NCBI GenBank assembly: GCA_013286495.1 | Contig: JABDFQ010000012.1 | Span: 1-48,216, forward strand | Source: Gammaproteobacteria bacterium | GTDB lineage: Bacteria; Pseudomonadota; Gammaproteobacteria; DSM-16500 | DNA: 48,216 bases | Reading direction: 5' to 3' | In this document: one piece after another, positions 1 to 9,032 of the stretch | Numbering within the stretch: the first letter of the stretch is position 1 | Layout: each line of letters begins with the position of its first letter | Program-made: the position numbers and the translations under genes | Notes under the pieces: model-generated | What the model was told of the DNA's origin: nothing | The model's database searches: none | Seen by the model: the letters and a program-made list of their open reading frames with translations, nothing else

Positions 1-2296
1 AAATATCCTCACCTTCAAGTGGTCGCTTTGACTCACCTTCGGCGCGATTGGCGTGCGGTCTTGCGTGGCGATGACGAGGATGGAAACGTCTTGGACGTCG
101 CTGCTGGTTCTGATTTCTATTCTGATTCTGACCCTGTTGACCCTGGCCTTGCTCAGCAGTTTGTGCTGTATGCTCAGTAGAAGTTGTTCCCATTTGCACT
201 GGAACATTTACATCTTCGGGCAACGCTGGTTGCACCAATGCTTTTGGCAAATGATCAACTGCTGCCGATGTCATCTGCTGCGGTGCTGGATAAGATGATT
301 CCTGAACAGAGGAAGGCGCATGATGTGTCGCCGTTTCATTTACTTCACGGTTATCGTGTGGGCGATTATCACGCTGCGGACGGGAATGACGATTATCACG
401 ATTGCCACGATAACCATTACTGTCGCTTGCATAACGATTACGATTATTGTCACGACGTCCACGATTATTACGATGGCCTTTATTATGATGCCGTGTTTGC
501 TGATAGCGTGGTTTACCGTGTCTTCTGAATTCTTCTGGACGTTGCTCACTTGCAATCACAGGCTCTTCTTTCTTGTCGAACAGCATATTGAAAAACTTTT
601 TCAACAAACCTGGCTCAGCTTTTTTGGCAGGTGCAGGTGGTGTTGATATGGAATGAATGCTGGCTGCAGTTGCTGGAGCAGCTTGCATATCATCCATGGA
701 AATACTTTTCACAGCAGGTTCCTGCTGATGGAGTTTGTGTGTAGTCTGACCTGTTGCCTGTGTCGATGCTTCTGGTTTGACGGCAAGTTTGTAGCTGGCC
801 ATGGCTTCATCTTTTTCATTGATATCAGACAGGCGAATACGCTCGACTTCATATTGCGGTGTAATCAGATGCGCGCTTGGGACAACAATGACTGCGACAT
901 TCTGGCGTTTTTCAATATCAATAATCGACTGACGTTTTTCATTCAGTAAATAAGCGGCAATTTCTGTCGGTAAAATAGCACGTACTTGCGCAGTGTTATC
1001 CTTCAGTGCTTCTTCTTCAATGATGCGGATGATTGACAAGCCTAATGATTCGATGCCACGAATAGTGCCTTGTCCCTGACAACGTGGACAGGTAATACGT
1101 GTTGCTTCACCGAGGGAGGAACGTAAACGCTGACGCGACATTTCCAGCAGACCAAAACGGGAAATACGACCAATCTGAACTCTTGCCCTATCCATCTTCA
1201 ATGCTTTTCTCAGGCAATCTTCTACTTCACGCTGATTGCGAATTGGTGTCATATCGATAAAGTCTATGACGATCAAGCCGCCAATATCGCGCAAACGCAA
1301 TTGTCTCGCAATTTCATCTGCTGCCTCGAGGTTCGTCATGAGAGCAGTTTCTTCAATATCACCACCTTTGGTCGATTTCGCTGAATTGATATCAATTGAA
1401 ACCAGTGCTTCGGTATGGTCGATAATGACGGAGCCGCCTGAAGGCAGACGCACTTCACGCTGGAAGGCAGATTCAATCTGGCTTTCAATCTGGAAGCGGG
1501 TAAAGAGTGGGGTCGCATCTTTGTATAATTTGACGCGATTGACAAAGTCTGGACGAATCAATTTCAAATGGGAAACGATGGATTCAAATAAATCCTCGCG
1601 GTCAATGACGATTTCATCTATGTCCTTGCGCAGATAATCACGCAGGGCACGAATGAGCGCATTGCCTTCCTGATACACCAGGAATGGTGCCTGACGTTCC
1701 GCTGCAGCACGCTGAATGACATCCCATAATCTGAGTAATATTTCGAGATCCCATTGCAATTCTTCCGTAGACCGGCCGCCGCCAGCAGTACGGATAATCA
1801 ATCCCATGCCTTCAGGTATCTGTAAGCTATTCAGCACGCCATGTAACTCATCACGTTCTTCGTTTTCAATACGGCGTGACACACCACCAGCGCGCGGGTT
1901 ATTCGGCATGAGTACGAGATAACAGCCAGGCAAGGTAATAAAAGTGGTGAGCGCAGCGCCTTTGTTGCCACGTTCTTCCTTTTCTACCTGAACAATGATT
2001 TCCTGACCTTCCTCGAGCACTTCCTGGATGGTCGGGCGTCTGCCAGTATCAACATAGCTGGCTTTATAAGATGAGCGGGCAATTTCCTTTAATGGCAGAA
2101 AACCATGTTTACCTTCGCCAAAATCAATAAAGGCGGCTTCGAGGCTCGCTTCAACCCGGGTGACGATGCCTTTGTAGATATTGGATTTCTTTTCTTCACG
2201 CAGGGTGGAGATGATAAGGTCGCTAAGGGTTTGTCCTGCAGCAATAACAATACGCTGTTCTTCTTTATGTGTTGCATTAATCAACATTCTTTTCAT
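1..2296 (-). CDS. rne: Ribonuclease E (3'-truncated by the window edge)
   Basis: Endoribonuclease E cleaves single-stranded, AU-rich RNA and scaffolds the degradosome. The reading frame starts at the ATG at 2296 ([17 protein letters not shown]) and stays open to base 1, so about 765 codons are visible and the C-terminus lies outside. In order: an S1 RNA-binding region ([20 protein letters not shown]), the RNase E/G catalytic core with [11 protein letters not shown] and [11 protein letters not shown] carrying the metal-binding aspartates, and the CPRCQGQG zinc-link motif that joins subunits. After that comes a Pro/Gln linker and a long Arg/Asn/His-rich low-complexity tail (about 70-500 on the plus strand), as expected for the disordered scaffold half. 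The gene is divergent from rluC, the same arrangement as in E. coli. Identification is secure; only the extent of the tail is unknown. Confidence 0.95.
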   Translation of the reverse strand, partial: MKRMLINATHKEEQRIVIAAGQTLSDLIISTLREEKKSNIYKGIVTRVEASLEAAFIDFGEGKHGFLPLKEIARSSYKASYVDTGRRPTIQEVLEEGQEIIVQVEKEERGNKGAALTTFITLPGCYLVLMPNNPRAGGVSRRIENEERDELHGVLNSLQIPEGMGLIIRTAGGGRSTEELQWDLEILLRLWDVIQRAAAERQAPFLVYQEGNALIRALRDYLRKDIDEIVIDREDLFESIVSHLKLIRPDFVNRVKLYKDATPLFTRFQIESQIESAFQREVRLPSGGSVIIDHTEALVSIDINSAKSTKGGDIEETALMTNLEAADEIARQLRLRDIGGLIVIDFIDMTPIRNQREVEDCLRKALKMDRARVQIGRISRFGLLEMSRQRLRSSLGEATRITCPRCQGQGTIRGIESLGLSIIRIIEEEALKDNTAQVRAILPTEIAAYLLNEKRQSIIDIEKRQNVAVIVVPSAHLITPQYEVERIRLSDINEKDEAMASYKLAVKPEASTQATGQTTHKLHQQEPAVKSISMDDMQAAPATAASIHSISTPPAPAKKAEPGLLKKFFNMLFDKKEEPVIASEQRPEEFRRHGKPRYQQTRHHNKGHRNNRGRRDNNRNRYASDSNGYRGNRDNRHSRPQRDNRPHDNREVNETATHHAPSSVQESSYPAPQQMTSAAVDHLPKALVQPALPEDVNVPVQMGTTSTEHTAQTAEQGQGQQGQNQNRNQNQQRRPRRFHPRHRHARPHANRAEGESKRPLEGEDI

Positions 2297-2718
2297 GTAG
2301 GTTCATCCACTGTATAAGTGCTTGAAGCACCGGGATGAGGGGTGATCGTTTTTATAGATAGAGCAGTCAGTTATATAAGAGCTCAAGGTTATAAAAACTC
2401 AGGGCTCTTTCCATGGCTGGAATAGTCTGACTCTGTCACTTGCACTCCAGCCGGATTTATGGAATCCGTAACCATTCATGTTCGTTGTCTGATTGTCACC
2501 ACATCAGACTCAAAAAAATCGCTCTTTATCGCCTATAGCGTAAATTACTATAAAAACCAGCATCATCCATGCACTTCAGCACACAAAAAATTAAATTCGA
2601 AAAGTTCTAAACTTTCTGTGTAATGGCTGTAAAATGTCAGCCAATCAAGCCGTTGACGGCAAGTGGGGATATTACCAATAACTCGATGTCATATCAATTA
2701 AAACCAGGTGTAATCAGG
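2297..2718. promoter_or_regulatory. Long divergent intergenic region, rne leader and rluC upstream
   Basis: About 420 bases without a supported gene separate rne from rluC. On the rne side several inverted repeats are visible. GTGCT/AGCAC with a 3-base loop lies at 2316-2328. GGCTGGA at 2415-2421 pairs with TCCAGCC at 2446-2452. CGGATT and AATCCG flank a 5-base loop at about 2453-2469. In enterics the rne leader is long, structured and used by RNase E for autoregulation; a similar role here is inference. Transcription start sites cannot be fixed by eye. An in-frame upstream extension of rluC (2623-2718) exists but looks non-coding. Confidence 0.5.
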
Positions 2719-3672
2719 ATGAAATTAAAAACAAATGTACAACATTTAATAATAACGCTGGATCAAAGCGGTCAAAGAATAGACAATTTCTTGCTCAATC
2801 GACTGAAAGGCATGCCAAAATCCAGGGTATATCGCTTATTACGCAAAGGTGAAGTTCGCGTCAATAAGAAGCGAATTGATGCATCTTATCGACTATGCAA
2901 GGGAGATGACGTCAGATTGCCGCCAGTTTATTTACAGGAAAAAGCAACTCAGGCGCCTCCCAGCAAGCAAACCGAGCAATTATTATCCAATCGTATTCTG
3001 TATGAAGATGACAACCTGATGATCATCAATAAACCCTCCGGTATGTCCGTTCATGTGGGTTCGACGGTGCGAGTGGGAGTAATTGAGGCTTTACGCCATA
3101 TGTATCCCAAATTGCCTAACCTCGAATTGGCGCATCGTCTGGATGCTGAAACCTCTGGCTGTCTGGTCATTGCCAAGCGCAAACGTATCTTGCGTGAGCT
3201 GCATACGCTATTGCGTGAAGGTAAAGTACAAAAAATCTATTGGGCGTTAACGCAAGGTAAATGGAAAGATTCTGAATTACGTGTCGATTTACCATTACAC
3301 AAGGATTATCAGGATGGTGGCAAGCATGTAGTGGAAGTGGATGCTGCGGGTAAATCAGCGCTTACCATTTTTCGCACCATACGTTCCTTTAAGCGTGAAG
3401 CAGCCCTGATGGAAGCAAAATTACTGACAGGACGTACACATCAGATTCGTGTGCATGCTGAATATCGTGGCCATCCGCTGGCGTGTGATGATCGTTATGG
3501 TGATCCTGAGTTTAATAAACAAATGCATCAGCTCGGATTAAGACGCATGTTTTTGCATGCACGCAGTATTGATTTTACTTTGCCTTCCACTAATGAGCGT
3601 ATTACAGTAGAGGCCCCACTGGATCCGGAACTGGAAGCGATTATCAAAATATTTGAAGCGAGGTATGCATGA
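2719..3672 (+). CDS. rluC: 23S rRNA pseudouridine synthase, RluC type
   Basis: Isomerises specific uridines of 23S rRNA to pseudouridine. An N-terminal S4 RNA-binding domain (GQRIDNFLLNRLKGMPKSRV, then RKGEVRVNKKRID) precedes the RluA-type catalytic domain with HRLDAETSG, whose Asp is the nucleophile, and GRTHQIRVH. E. coli RluC has HRLDRDTSG; the Arg after the catalytic Asp is Ala here. The frame is open from 2623. I chose the ATG at 2719 because it gives 317 residues (E. coli RluC has 319), begins where homology begins, and has AGGTG eight bases upstream. The stop overlaps the next gene's start by four bases, so the two are translationally coupled. Confidence 0.92.
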   Translation: MKLKTNVQHLIITLDQSGQRIDNFLLNRLKGMPKSRVYRLLRKGEVRVNKKRIDASYRLCKGDDVRLPPVYLQEKATQAPPSKQTEQLLSNRILYEDDNLMIINKPSGMSVHVGSTVRVGVIEALRHMYPKLPNLELAHRLDAETSGCLVIAKRKRILRELHTLLREGKVQKIYWALTQGKWKDSELRVDLPLHKDYQDGGKHVVEVDAAGKSALTIFRTIRSFKREAALMEAKLLTGRTHQIRVHAEYRGHPLACDDRYGDPEFNKQMHQLGLRRMFLHARSIDFTLPSTNERITVEAPLDPELEAIIKIFEARYA

Positions 3673-4439
3673 CTATTTCCGATGAGCAAGTCACCACATC
3701 AGCAGAAAAATTTTCACAGCGTGGAATTTATCTATTACCGAACCTGTTGACAACAGCAGCTTTATTTGCAGGATTTTACGCTATTGTGGCTGCGATGAAA
3801 GGTTATTTTGAAATTGCAGCGATTGCAATTTTTATTGCCATGATTGCAGATGGACTGGATGGCAGAGTTGCACGTCTGACACAGGCTACCAGTAAATTCG
3901 GTGCGGAATATGACAGTCTTTCTGACATGGCAGCATTTGGTATTGCACCGTCATTAATTATTTATAGCTGGTCGCTTGCACATCTCGGCAAATTAGGCTG
4001 GCTCGCTGCATTCCTGTTTACAGCAGCTACTGCATTGCGTCTTGCGCGTTTCAATATACAGGTGAGTGATAAACGTTATTTTCAGGGATTACCTTGTCCT
4101 GCAGCAGCAGGTGTAATTGCAAGTGTTATCTGGATGGGTACAGGTTATGAAATTGATGGCAAATTAATTTCAGTATTATTGGCAATATTAACTATATTTC
4201 TTGCAGCCATGATGGTGAGCAATGTGCGTTACTCGAGTTTCAAATCGATAGATTTTAAAGGCAAGGTTCCTTTTTTTACCATCGTACTTGCAGTGTTTGG
4301 GATTGTTGCCATTGCATGGGAACCCGCAGAAATTTTATTTATGGTGTTAATGCTTTATAGCTTGTCAGGCCCGTGCATGACGTTGTGGCAGATCAGCAAA
4401 AAACGTCGACAACGCTTGACTGATCATAAACATAAATAA
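3669..4439 (+). CDS. pssA: CDP-diacylglycerol-serine O-phosphatidyltransferase
   Basis: Makes phosphatidylserine from CDP-diacylglycerol and serine, the first committed step to phosphatidylethanolamine. The 256-residue product is an integral membrane protein of the CDP-alcohol phosphotransferase family. The signature is present as DGLDGRVARLTQATSKFGAE followed by YDSLSD (about residues 60-86), with all the acidic residues of the DG..AR..G..D..D motif. Hydrophobic segments fill the rest. It is thus the integral-membrane type and not the phospholipase-D-like E. coli enzyme. It overlaps rluC by ATGA and ends directly against the stop of the opposing HD-GYP gene with no spacer. Confidence 0.9.
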   Translation: MTISDEQVTTSAEKFSQRGIYLLPNLLTTAALFAGFYAIVAAMKGYFEIAAIAIFIAMIADGLDGRVARLTQATSKFGAEYDSLSDMAAFGIAPSLIIYSWSLAHLGKLGWLAAFLFTAATALRLARFNIQVSDKRYFQGLPCPAAAGVIASVIWMGTGYEIDGKLISVLLAILTIFLAAMMVSNVRYSSFKSIDFKGKVPFFTIVLAVFGIVAIAWEPAEILFMVLMLYSLSGPCMTLWQISKKRRQRLTDHKHK

Positions 4440-6023
4440 TTAATCGACATCAATTTGTTCTGGCAATAAATATTTTTTCGCATACACCAGATAAAGTTTT
4501 TCGCGAATAAAAAGATCATAAATATCAGGATCAATATGACCAGCATTACGCATGTCATTCATTAATCCCAAAACTTCTTTCAGTGTTTTAGCTGTTTTAT
4601 AGGGACGATCGGCTGAAGTGAGTGCTTCAAATACATCCGCGATGGCTACAATTCTTGCCTGCATACTCAATGTGGATTTATTGATGCCACGTGGATAACC
4701 TTTGCCATCGAGACGTTCATGATGACTGCCAGCAATTTCCGGTACACGTTTCAGATAATCAGGATAAGGCAGTGAGGAAAGCATGGAATGAGTAATTTTC
4801 ACATGGTTCTGAATAATCTGTCGTTCTTCATCATTCAATGTTCCTCTGGCAATACTTAAATTTGCAATTTCCTTATCCGATAATAAAGGTTTTTCCTGCT
4901 CGCCATCACTAAAAATATTCATTGTTCCAATGTCGCGAATTCTTTTTTTATCATCATCTGATAAAAATTCACCGCCAGTATTTGCTTTATTAATATAGGC
5001 TTGTGCTTCATTGATTGCAGATAATTGCGAGTCATATTCTGCACGCAATTTGTCTGCCTGTTTTTCACCTTCTGCGAGTAATTTTTCCAGATATTTTATT
5101 TTCAGGTCACGTTTGATAATTTCAAAACGTGTATTGATCACTTCGATACGATCAAAAATAGTTTCCAGTTTCGTGGATTTATTCATGACATGTTCAGGCG
5201 TCACGATTTTTCCACAATCATGTAACCATGCTGCAACATTTAATTCTTCGCGCTCATCAGCAGTGAAATGCAAATCCCTGAGCGCACCTTCATTCACATT
5301 ATTGATTGCATCGGCAATCATGTTGGTGATGACAGGAATACGTTTGCAATGATTGCTGGTGTGCTGACTTTTTTCATCAATCGCGCGCGCAATCAATTCC
5401 AGAAAAGCTTCGAATAATTTTTTCTGTGCGAGTATTAATTTTTCCTTGGTTAGGGTAATGGCGGCTTGCGATGCGAGTGATTCTGCAACCTGTAGACGTT
5501 CTTTGGAAAAGGGAATGACTTTGCCTGTTTCTTCATCAATCGCATTAATTAATTGCAAAACGCCAATGCGAGTATTTTCATGATCACGTAATGGAATAGT
5601 TAAAAATGATCTGGATTGATAACCTAATTTTGCATCCGTGTTTTTCATGCCAATAAAATCGAAAGCTTTGTCGTTATATGCATCTTCAATATTTATGGTT
5701 TCATTTTTGTGATAGCAATAAGTCGCAACATTTTTCAGATTGGGTTCGTTATCAATATATAAAGGCAGGGAATTGATTGGCAGCTTAGCATCAGCTGCGG
5801 TCATGGGTTTTATCTTCAAAGTATTATTGGCGATAATGGCGAATTTTAAATTAACTTCATTTTCAACCAGATAAAGCGTGCCGCCATCAGCATTTGTCAA
5901 TTCCATGGCACTGGCGAGAATAAGTTTCAATAATTTATCAGGATTTTTTTCTGAAGAAAGCGCAGCACCAATTCTGATTAATGTAGCAATGAGTTCTGCA
6001 TATTTATCTGTGGATTCAAACAT
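4440..6023 (-). CDS. GAF domain / HD-GYP domain phosphodiesterase-like protein
   Basis: A 527-residue cytoplasmic protein with no transmembrane segment. Residues about 10-190 form a GAF sensory domain (ADGGTLYLVE, SFLTIPLRD, GVLQLIN). Residues about 200-515 form an HD-GYP domain: H221, H268-D269 in AWLHDCGK, and HHERLDGKGYP at 434-444, followed by ARIVAIADVFEALTSADRPY. HD-GYP proteins hydrolyse cyclic di-GMP, so a signalling role is likely. About 100 residues with coiled-coil and charged character (about 290-395) are inserted between the HD and GYP halves. The start has an upstream GGAGAAGGAG six bases or so from ATG. The gene diverges from the sulfatase gene. No GGDEF domain is in the window. 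Confidence 0.9.
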   Translation of the reverse strand: MFESTDKYAELIATLIRIGAALSSEKNPDKLLKLILASAMELTNADGGTLYLVENEVNLKFAIIANNTLKIKPMTAADAKLPINSLPLYIDNEPNLKNVATYCYHKNETINIEDAYNDKAFDFIGMKNTDAKLGYQSRSFLTIPLRDHENTRIGVLQLINAIDEETGKVIPFSKERLQVAESLASQAAITLTKEKLILAQKKLFEAFLELIARAIDEKSQHTSNHCKRIPVITNMIADAINNVNEGALRDLHFTADEREELNVAAWLHDCGKIVTPEHVMNKSTKLETIFDRIEVINTRFEIIKRDLKIKYLEKLLAEGEKQADKLRAEYDSQLSAINEAQAYINKANTGGEFLSDDDKKRIRDIGTMNIFSDGEQEKPLLSDKEIANLSIARGTLNDEERQIIQNHVKITHSMLSSLPYPDYLKRVPEIAGSHHERLDGKGYPRGINKSTLSMQARIVAIADVFEALTSADRPYKTAKTLKEVLGLMNDMRNAGHIDPDIYDLFIREKLYLVYAKKYLLPEQIDVD

Positions 6024-6124
6024 TTGCTCCTTCTCCTCATTTTTCCTCAGGCAACATCATAAATTATAGCGCTTTTTGACAGGTGAAATTTGTATAATGG
6101 ATGAATATACAAAAGGAGAGGTAT
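6024..6124. promoter_or_regulatory. Divergent promoter region between HD-GYP gene and sulfatase
   Basis: A perfect TATAAT lies at 6093-6098 on the plus strand, about 25 bases before the sulfatase start. A second perfect TATAAT reads leftward at 6063-6068 for the HD-GYP gene. Neither has a good -35 hexamer at 16-18 bases: the TTGACA present at about 6076 is only 11 bases from the plus-strand -10. Assignment rests on the -10 elements alone. Confidence 0.4.
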
Positions 6125-7876
6125 ATGAAATATCGTCTGTTGGTCTCTGCAATTATTGTTACTGGTATCATTATTGCAGGTGGTTTAACTGCCGCACAAA
6201 GTCCAAATTCAAATCCAGTTCAAAATCAGATTCCAAATCCAAATCCAAATCAAATTCCAAACCAAAATCAAAATAATTCCGCTATCAATAATAATAAAAA
6301 ACCCAACATCGTTATTCTCATGACAGATGATACTGGCTGGAATGATTTTGGTGCTTATTCTGGTGGTGGTGCTGCGCTCGGCCATCCGACACCGAATGTC
6401 GATAAACTTGCACGTGAAGGTGCAATTTTCACTAGCTGGTATGGACAGGCAAGTTGTACAGCAGGTCGTGCATCTTTCATGACTGGACGTATTCCGATTC
6501 GCTCCGCACTTTCAATTGTAGTAGCACCAGGCGATGAAAATTATCTCCGCAAGGAAACGCCAACCATTGCAGAATTTTTCAGGAAGAATGGCTATATGAC
6601 TTATTTTTCGGGTAAATGGCATATGGGTGATAAACCTGATGCCTATCCAACGGTTCATGGTTTTGATGAAATGAAACATTTCGCTGCTTATTACGCAGGT
6701 GTGTATGCGTATAACGATACATCGAAATGGTTTCACCCATGGTTTCCTTCATTTAATCCGCAATTCATGAAGGAATATGACAGCGTTGTGAATCTTGGTG
6801 AATGGGAAGGTATAGCAGGTCAACCAGCAAAAATGGTTGGCACGATCAGTTACGATAGTATGTCAACATTTGATATTCGTCAGACAGATTCTGCGATTGA
6901 ATACATCAAGGCGCATGCCAATGATGCCAAACCTTTCTTCATGGATATCAATTTTCTCAAGATGCATAATCCAACTAATTCTGCACCAGCATTCAGAAAT
7001 AAATCTCATCTCGGCGATTATTCCGATTCATTAATGGAACTGGATTCCAATATTGGACGCATCATGGAAGCCATTCGTGCTGTTGCACCTAACACCATTG
7101 TGATTCTAACAGCAGATAATGGTGCATGGCTGGATGCCTACCCAGATGCAGGTACCACACCATTCCGTGGTGAAAAAGGTTCAGCATTTGAAGGTGGCTG
7201 GCGTGTTCCAGCCATCATGTGGTGGCCGAATCATATTCCTGCTGGTGTGCAATATGGCGAAATGATGTCGCATATCGATTGCTGGGCAACGCTTGCAGCA
7301 CTCGTCGGCATTACACCGCCACCACATGACTGGACAGGCAATGATGGCAAGGGCATTTATTTCGATAGTATTGATAATAGTGCTTACATATTAGGAAGAG
7401 CACAGCATTCGGCACGCACGACTTGGGTTTATATAGATGGTGAAAATTTCATGGGTGTACGCGCTGATATGAGTGGTGATCCAAACGAACCATGGGTCAA
7501 TATCGCATGGAAATTTATTTACACGGCAAAAGATTCCTGGCTTGGAGCGGTTGCAGATTTAGGTGCAATCGGAGCGCTTTATAATCTGACCATGGATCCT
7601 TACGAAAAATACGATATGATATTCAACGGCGCCGCACCTTATCGTGTATTAAGTGCATCTCCTGGAAAATATTCTGGTCAGGATAATGGTTGGGCAATGG
7701 CGCTGATTGGGCCAGTTATTCTTGATTTCGATCGTAGTCTCATGAAGTATCCGAATATCAAGCGTTTCCCTGGCGGTGCATCAACGGATTTGAAACCGAA
7801 TTTGCAAAATCCTGATAATCCCGTTCCTGCATTGAAAGTAAATCCCAATCCACATCCAGTAAGTGTAGGGGGATAA
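6125..7876 (+). CDS. Exported sulfatase, cysteine type (formylglycine dependent)
   Basis: Hydrolyses sulfate esters; the substrate cannot be read from sequence. The start at 6125 is set by AAAGGAGAGG six bases upstream and yields a clean signal peptide (MKYRLLVSAIIVTGIIIAGG). A low-complexity Asn/Pro/Gln linker of about 35 residues follows, encoded by near-repeats of CCAAAT-like hexamers at 6200-6280. The sulfatase domain begins with KPNIVILMTDDTGWNDFG, whose Asp pair binds the metal. The active-site motif CTAGRASFMTG has Cys111 as the residue converted to formylglycine. ILTADNGAW and GEKGSAFEGGWRVPAIMWWP are further family motifs. The 583-residue length is normal for arylsulfatases. Three bases downstream starts its probable modifying enzyme, so the two form an operon. 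Confidence 0.92.
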   Translation: MKYRLLVSAIIVTGIIIAGGLTAAQSPNSNPVQNQIPNPNPNQIPNQNQNNSAINNNKKPNIVILMTDDTGWNDFGAYSGGGAALGHPTPNVDKLAREGAIFTSWYGQASCTAGRASFMTGRIPIRSALSIVVAPGDENYLRKETPTIAEFFRKNGYMTYFSGKWHMGDKPDAYPTVHGFDEMKHFAAYYAGVYAYNDTSKWFHPWFPSFNPQFMKEYDSVVNLGEWEGIAGQPAKMVGTISYDSMSTFDIRQTDSAIEYIKAHANDAKPFFMDINFLKMHNPTNSAPAFRNKSHLGDYSDSLMELDSNIGRIMEAIRAVAPNTIVILTADNGAWLDAYPDAGTTPFRGEKGSAFEGGWRVPAIMWWPNHIPAGVQYGEMMSHIDCWATLAALVGITPPPHDWTGNDGKGIYFDSIDNSAYILGRAQHSARTTWVYIDGENFMGVRADMSGDPNEPWVNIAWKFIYTAKDSWLGAVADLGAIGALYNLTMDPYEKYDMIFNGAAPYRVLSASPGKYSGQDNGWAMALIGPVILDFDRSLMKYPNIKRFPGGASTDLKPNLQNPDNPVPALKVNPNPHPVSVGG

Positions 7877-7879
7877 TAG

Positions 7880-8923
7880 TTGATTGGGAAAAAATATATT
7901 TTATTTGCAAACATTTTGCTGGCGGTAATTACCGCCAGCTTTGCAAACAATAAAAAAGATTGTTCTTGTCATGCGATTCCCAATCGATTTGCTGATCTTC
8001 AACACGCAGGCATGAGCCAAATTCCTGCAGGAACATTCATGATGGGCGGTGATAATGCGCAGGCAAAAGTCGATGAACTACCCAAACATAAAGTCACACT
8101 GAATTCATTCTGGATGGATAAAACACCTGTCACCAATGCTGAATTTCAGAAATTTATTTCCGCAACACATTACCTCACAACAGCAGAAAAAAAACCTGAC
8201 TGGAATGAATTAAAAAAACAATTACCACCGGATACACCAAAACCTGCTGATAATATTCTCGTTGCTGCATCATTGGTATTCATGCCAACGGATAAACCTG
8301 TATCACTCGATAATCCTGCGCAATGGTGGAGCTGGACACCGAATGCTAATTGGCAACATCCGCGTGGAGCCAATAGCAAAATGGAAGGTGCTGATCATCC
8401 TGTTGTGCATGTGTCATGGGATGATGCAAATGCATTTTGCAAATGGAAAGGTAAACGATTGCCGACGGAAGCAGAATGGGAATGGGCAGCGCGCGGAGGA
8501 CTCGCCAATAATATTTATCCATGGGGAAATGAACCTATTGATGAAGGAAAAGTAAAAGCAAATACCTGGCAAGGAAATTTTCCATATAAAAATACATTAC
8601 GCGATCAATATTTTTATACATCACCGGTTGGCAAATTTGCAGCGAATGGTTATGGCTTATATGACATGGCTGGCAATGTCTGGGAATGGGTGAGTGATTG
8701 GTATGGTTATCATTATTATTCCATCGCAAAAAATGGCGTCATGAATCCGCAAGGTCCAAATAAAAGTGATGATCCTGATGAACCATTAATGCCGAAAAAA
8801 GTGTTACGTGGCGGTTCTTATTTGTGCAATGAAACTTACTGCACTGGTTATCGTGTAGCAGCCAGAATGAAAACCTCACCGGACACCAGCATGGAACACG
8901 TGGGATTTCGTTGCGTTTCCTGA
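7880..8923 (+). CDS. Formylglycine-generating enzyme (sulfatase-modifying factor)
   Basis: Converts the sulfatase active-site Cys to formylglycine. The 347-residue product has the SUMF1/FGE fold from IPAGTFMMGG to the C-terminal GFRCVS. It keeps the two catalytic, copper-binding cysteines as GGSYLCNETYC (Cys316 and Cys321), which separate true oxygen-dependent FGEs from other members of this fold. The start is a TTG at 7880 preceded by AGGGGG. The N-terminus (GKKYILFANILLAVITASFA) looks like a cleavable signal peptide, so the enzyme may act in the periplasm. It lies three bases after the sulfatase stop, which makes the sulfatase its obvious client. Confidence 0.92.
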   Translation: MIGKKYILFANILLAVITASFANNKKDCSCHAIPNRFADLQHAGMSQIPAGTFMMGGDNAQAKVDELPKHKVTLNSFWMDKTPVTNAEFQKFISATHYLTTAEKKPDWNELKKQLPPDTPKPADNILVAASLVFMPTDKPVSLDNPAQWWSWTPNANWQHPRGANSKMEGADHPVVHVSWDDANAFCKWKGKRLPTEAEWEWAARGGLANNIYPWGNEPIDEGKVKANTWQGNFPYKNTLRDQYFYTSPVGKFAANGYGLYDMAGNVWEWVSDWYGYHYYSIAKNGVMNPQGPNKSDDPDEPLMPKKVLRGGSYLCNETYCTGYRVAARMKTSPDTSMEHVGFRCVS

Positions 8924-9032
8924 TGAATTTACTATAAATCAGAAATTTAGCTGAACTACCATTTTCAACTTAATAACAGTACAATAAGCCTCAAATTTTA
9001 AAATTAAAAACGACATAAATGAGGCAGTGAGA

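Noticed and set aside
53-950. Several plus-strand frames opposite the rne tail
   Set aside because: They are shadows of the Arg/Asn-rich RNase E C-terminal region, which is continuous on the minus strand.
2623-2718. N-terminal extension of RluC
   Set aside because: Homology to RluC begins at 2719, where a ribosome-binding site fits; the extension has no family counterpart.
6076-6098. TTGACA/TATAAT as a consensus sigma-70 promoter for the sulfatase
   Set aside because: Spacing is only 11 bases, too short for the two hexamers to act together.
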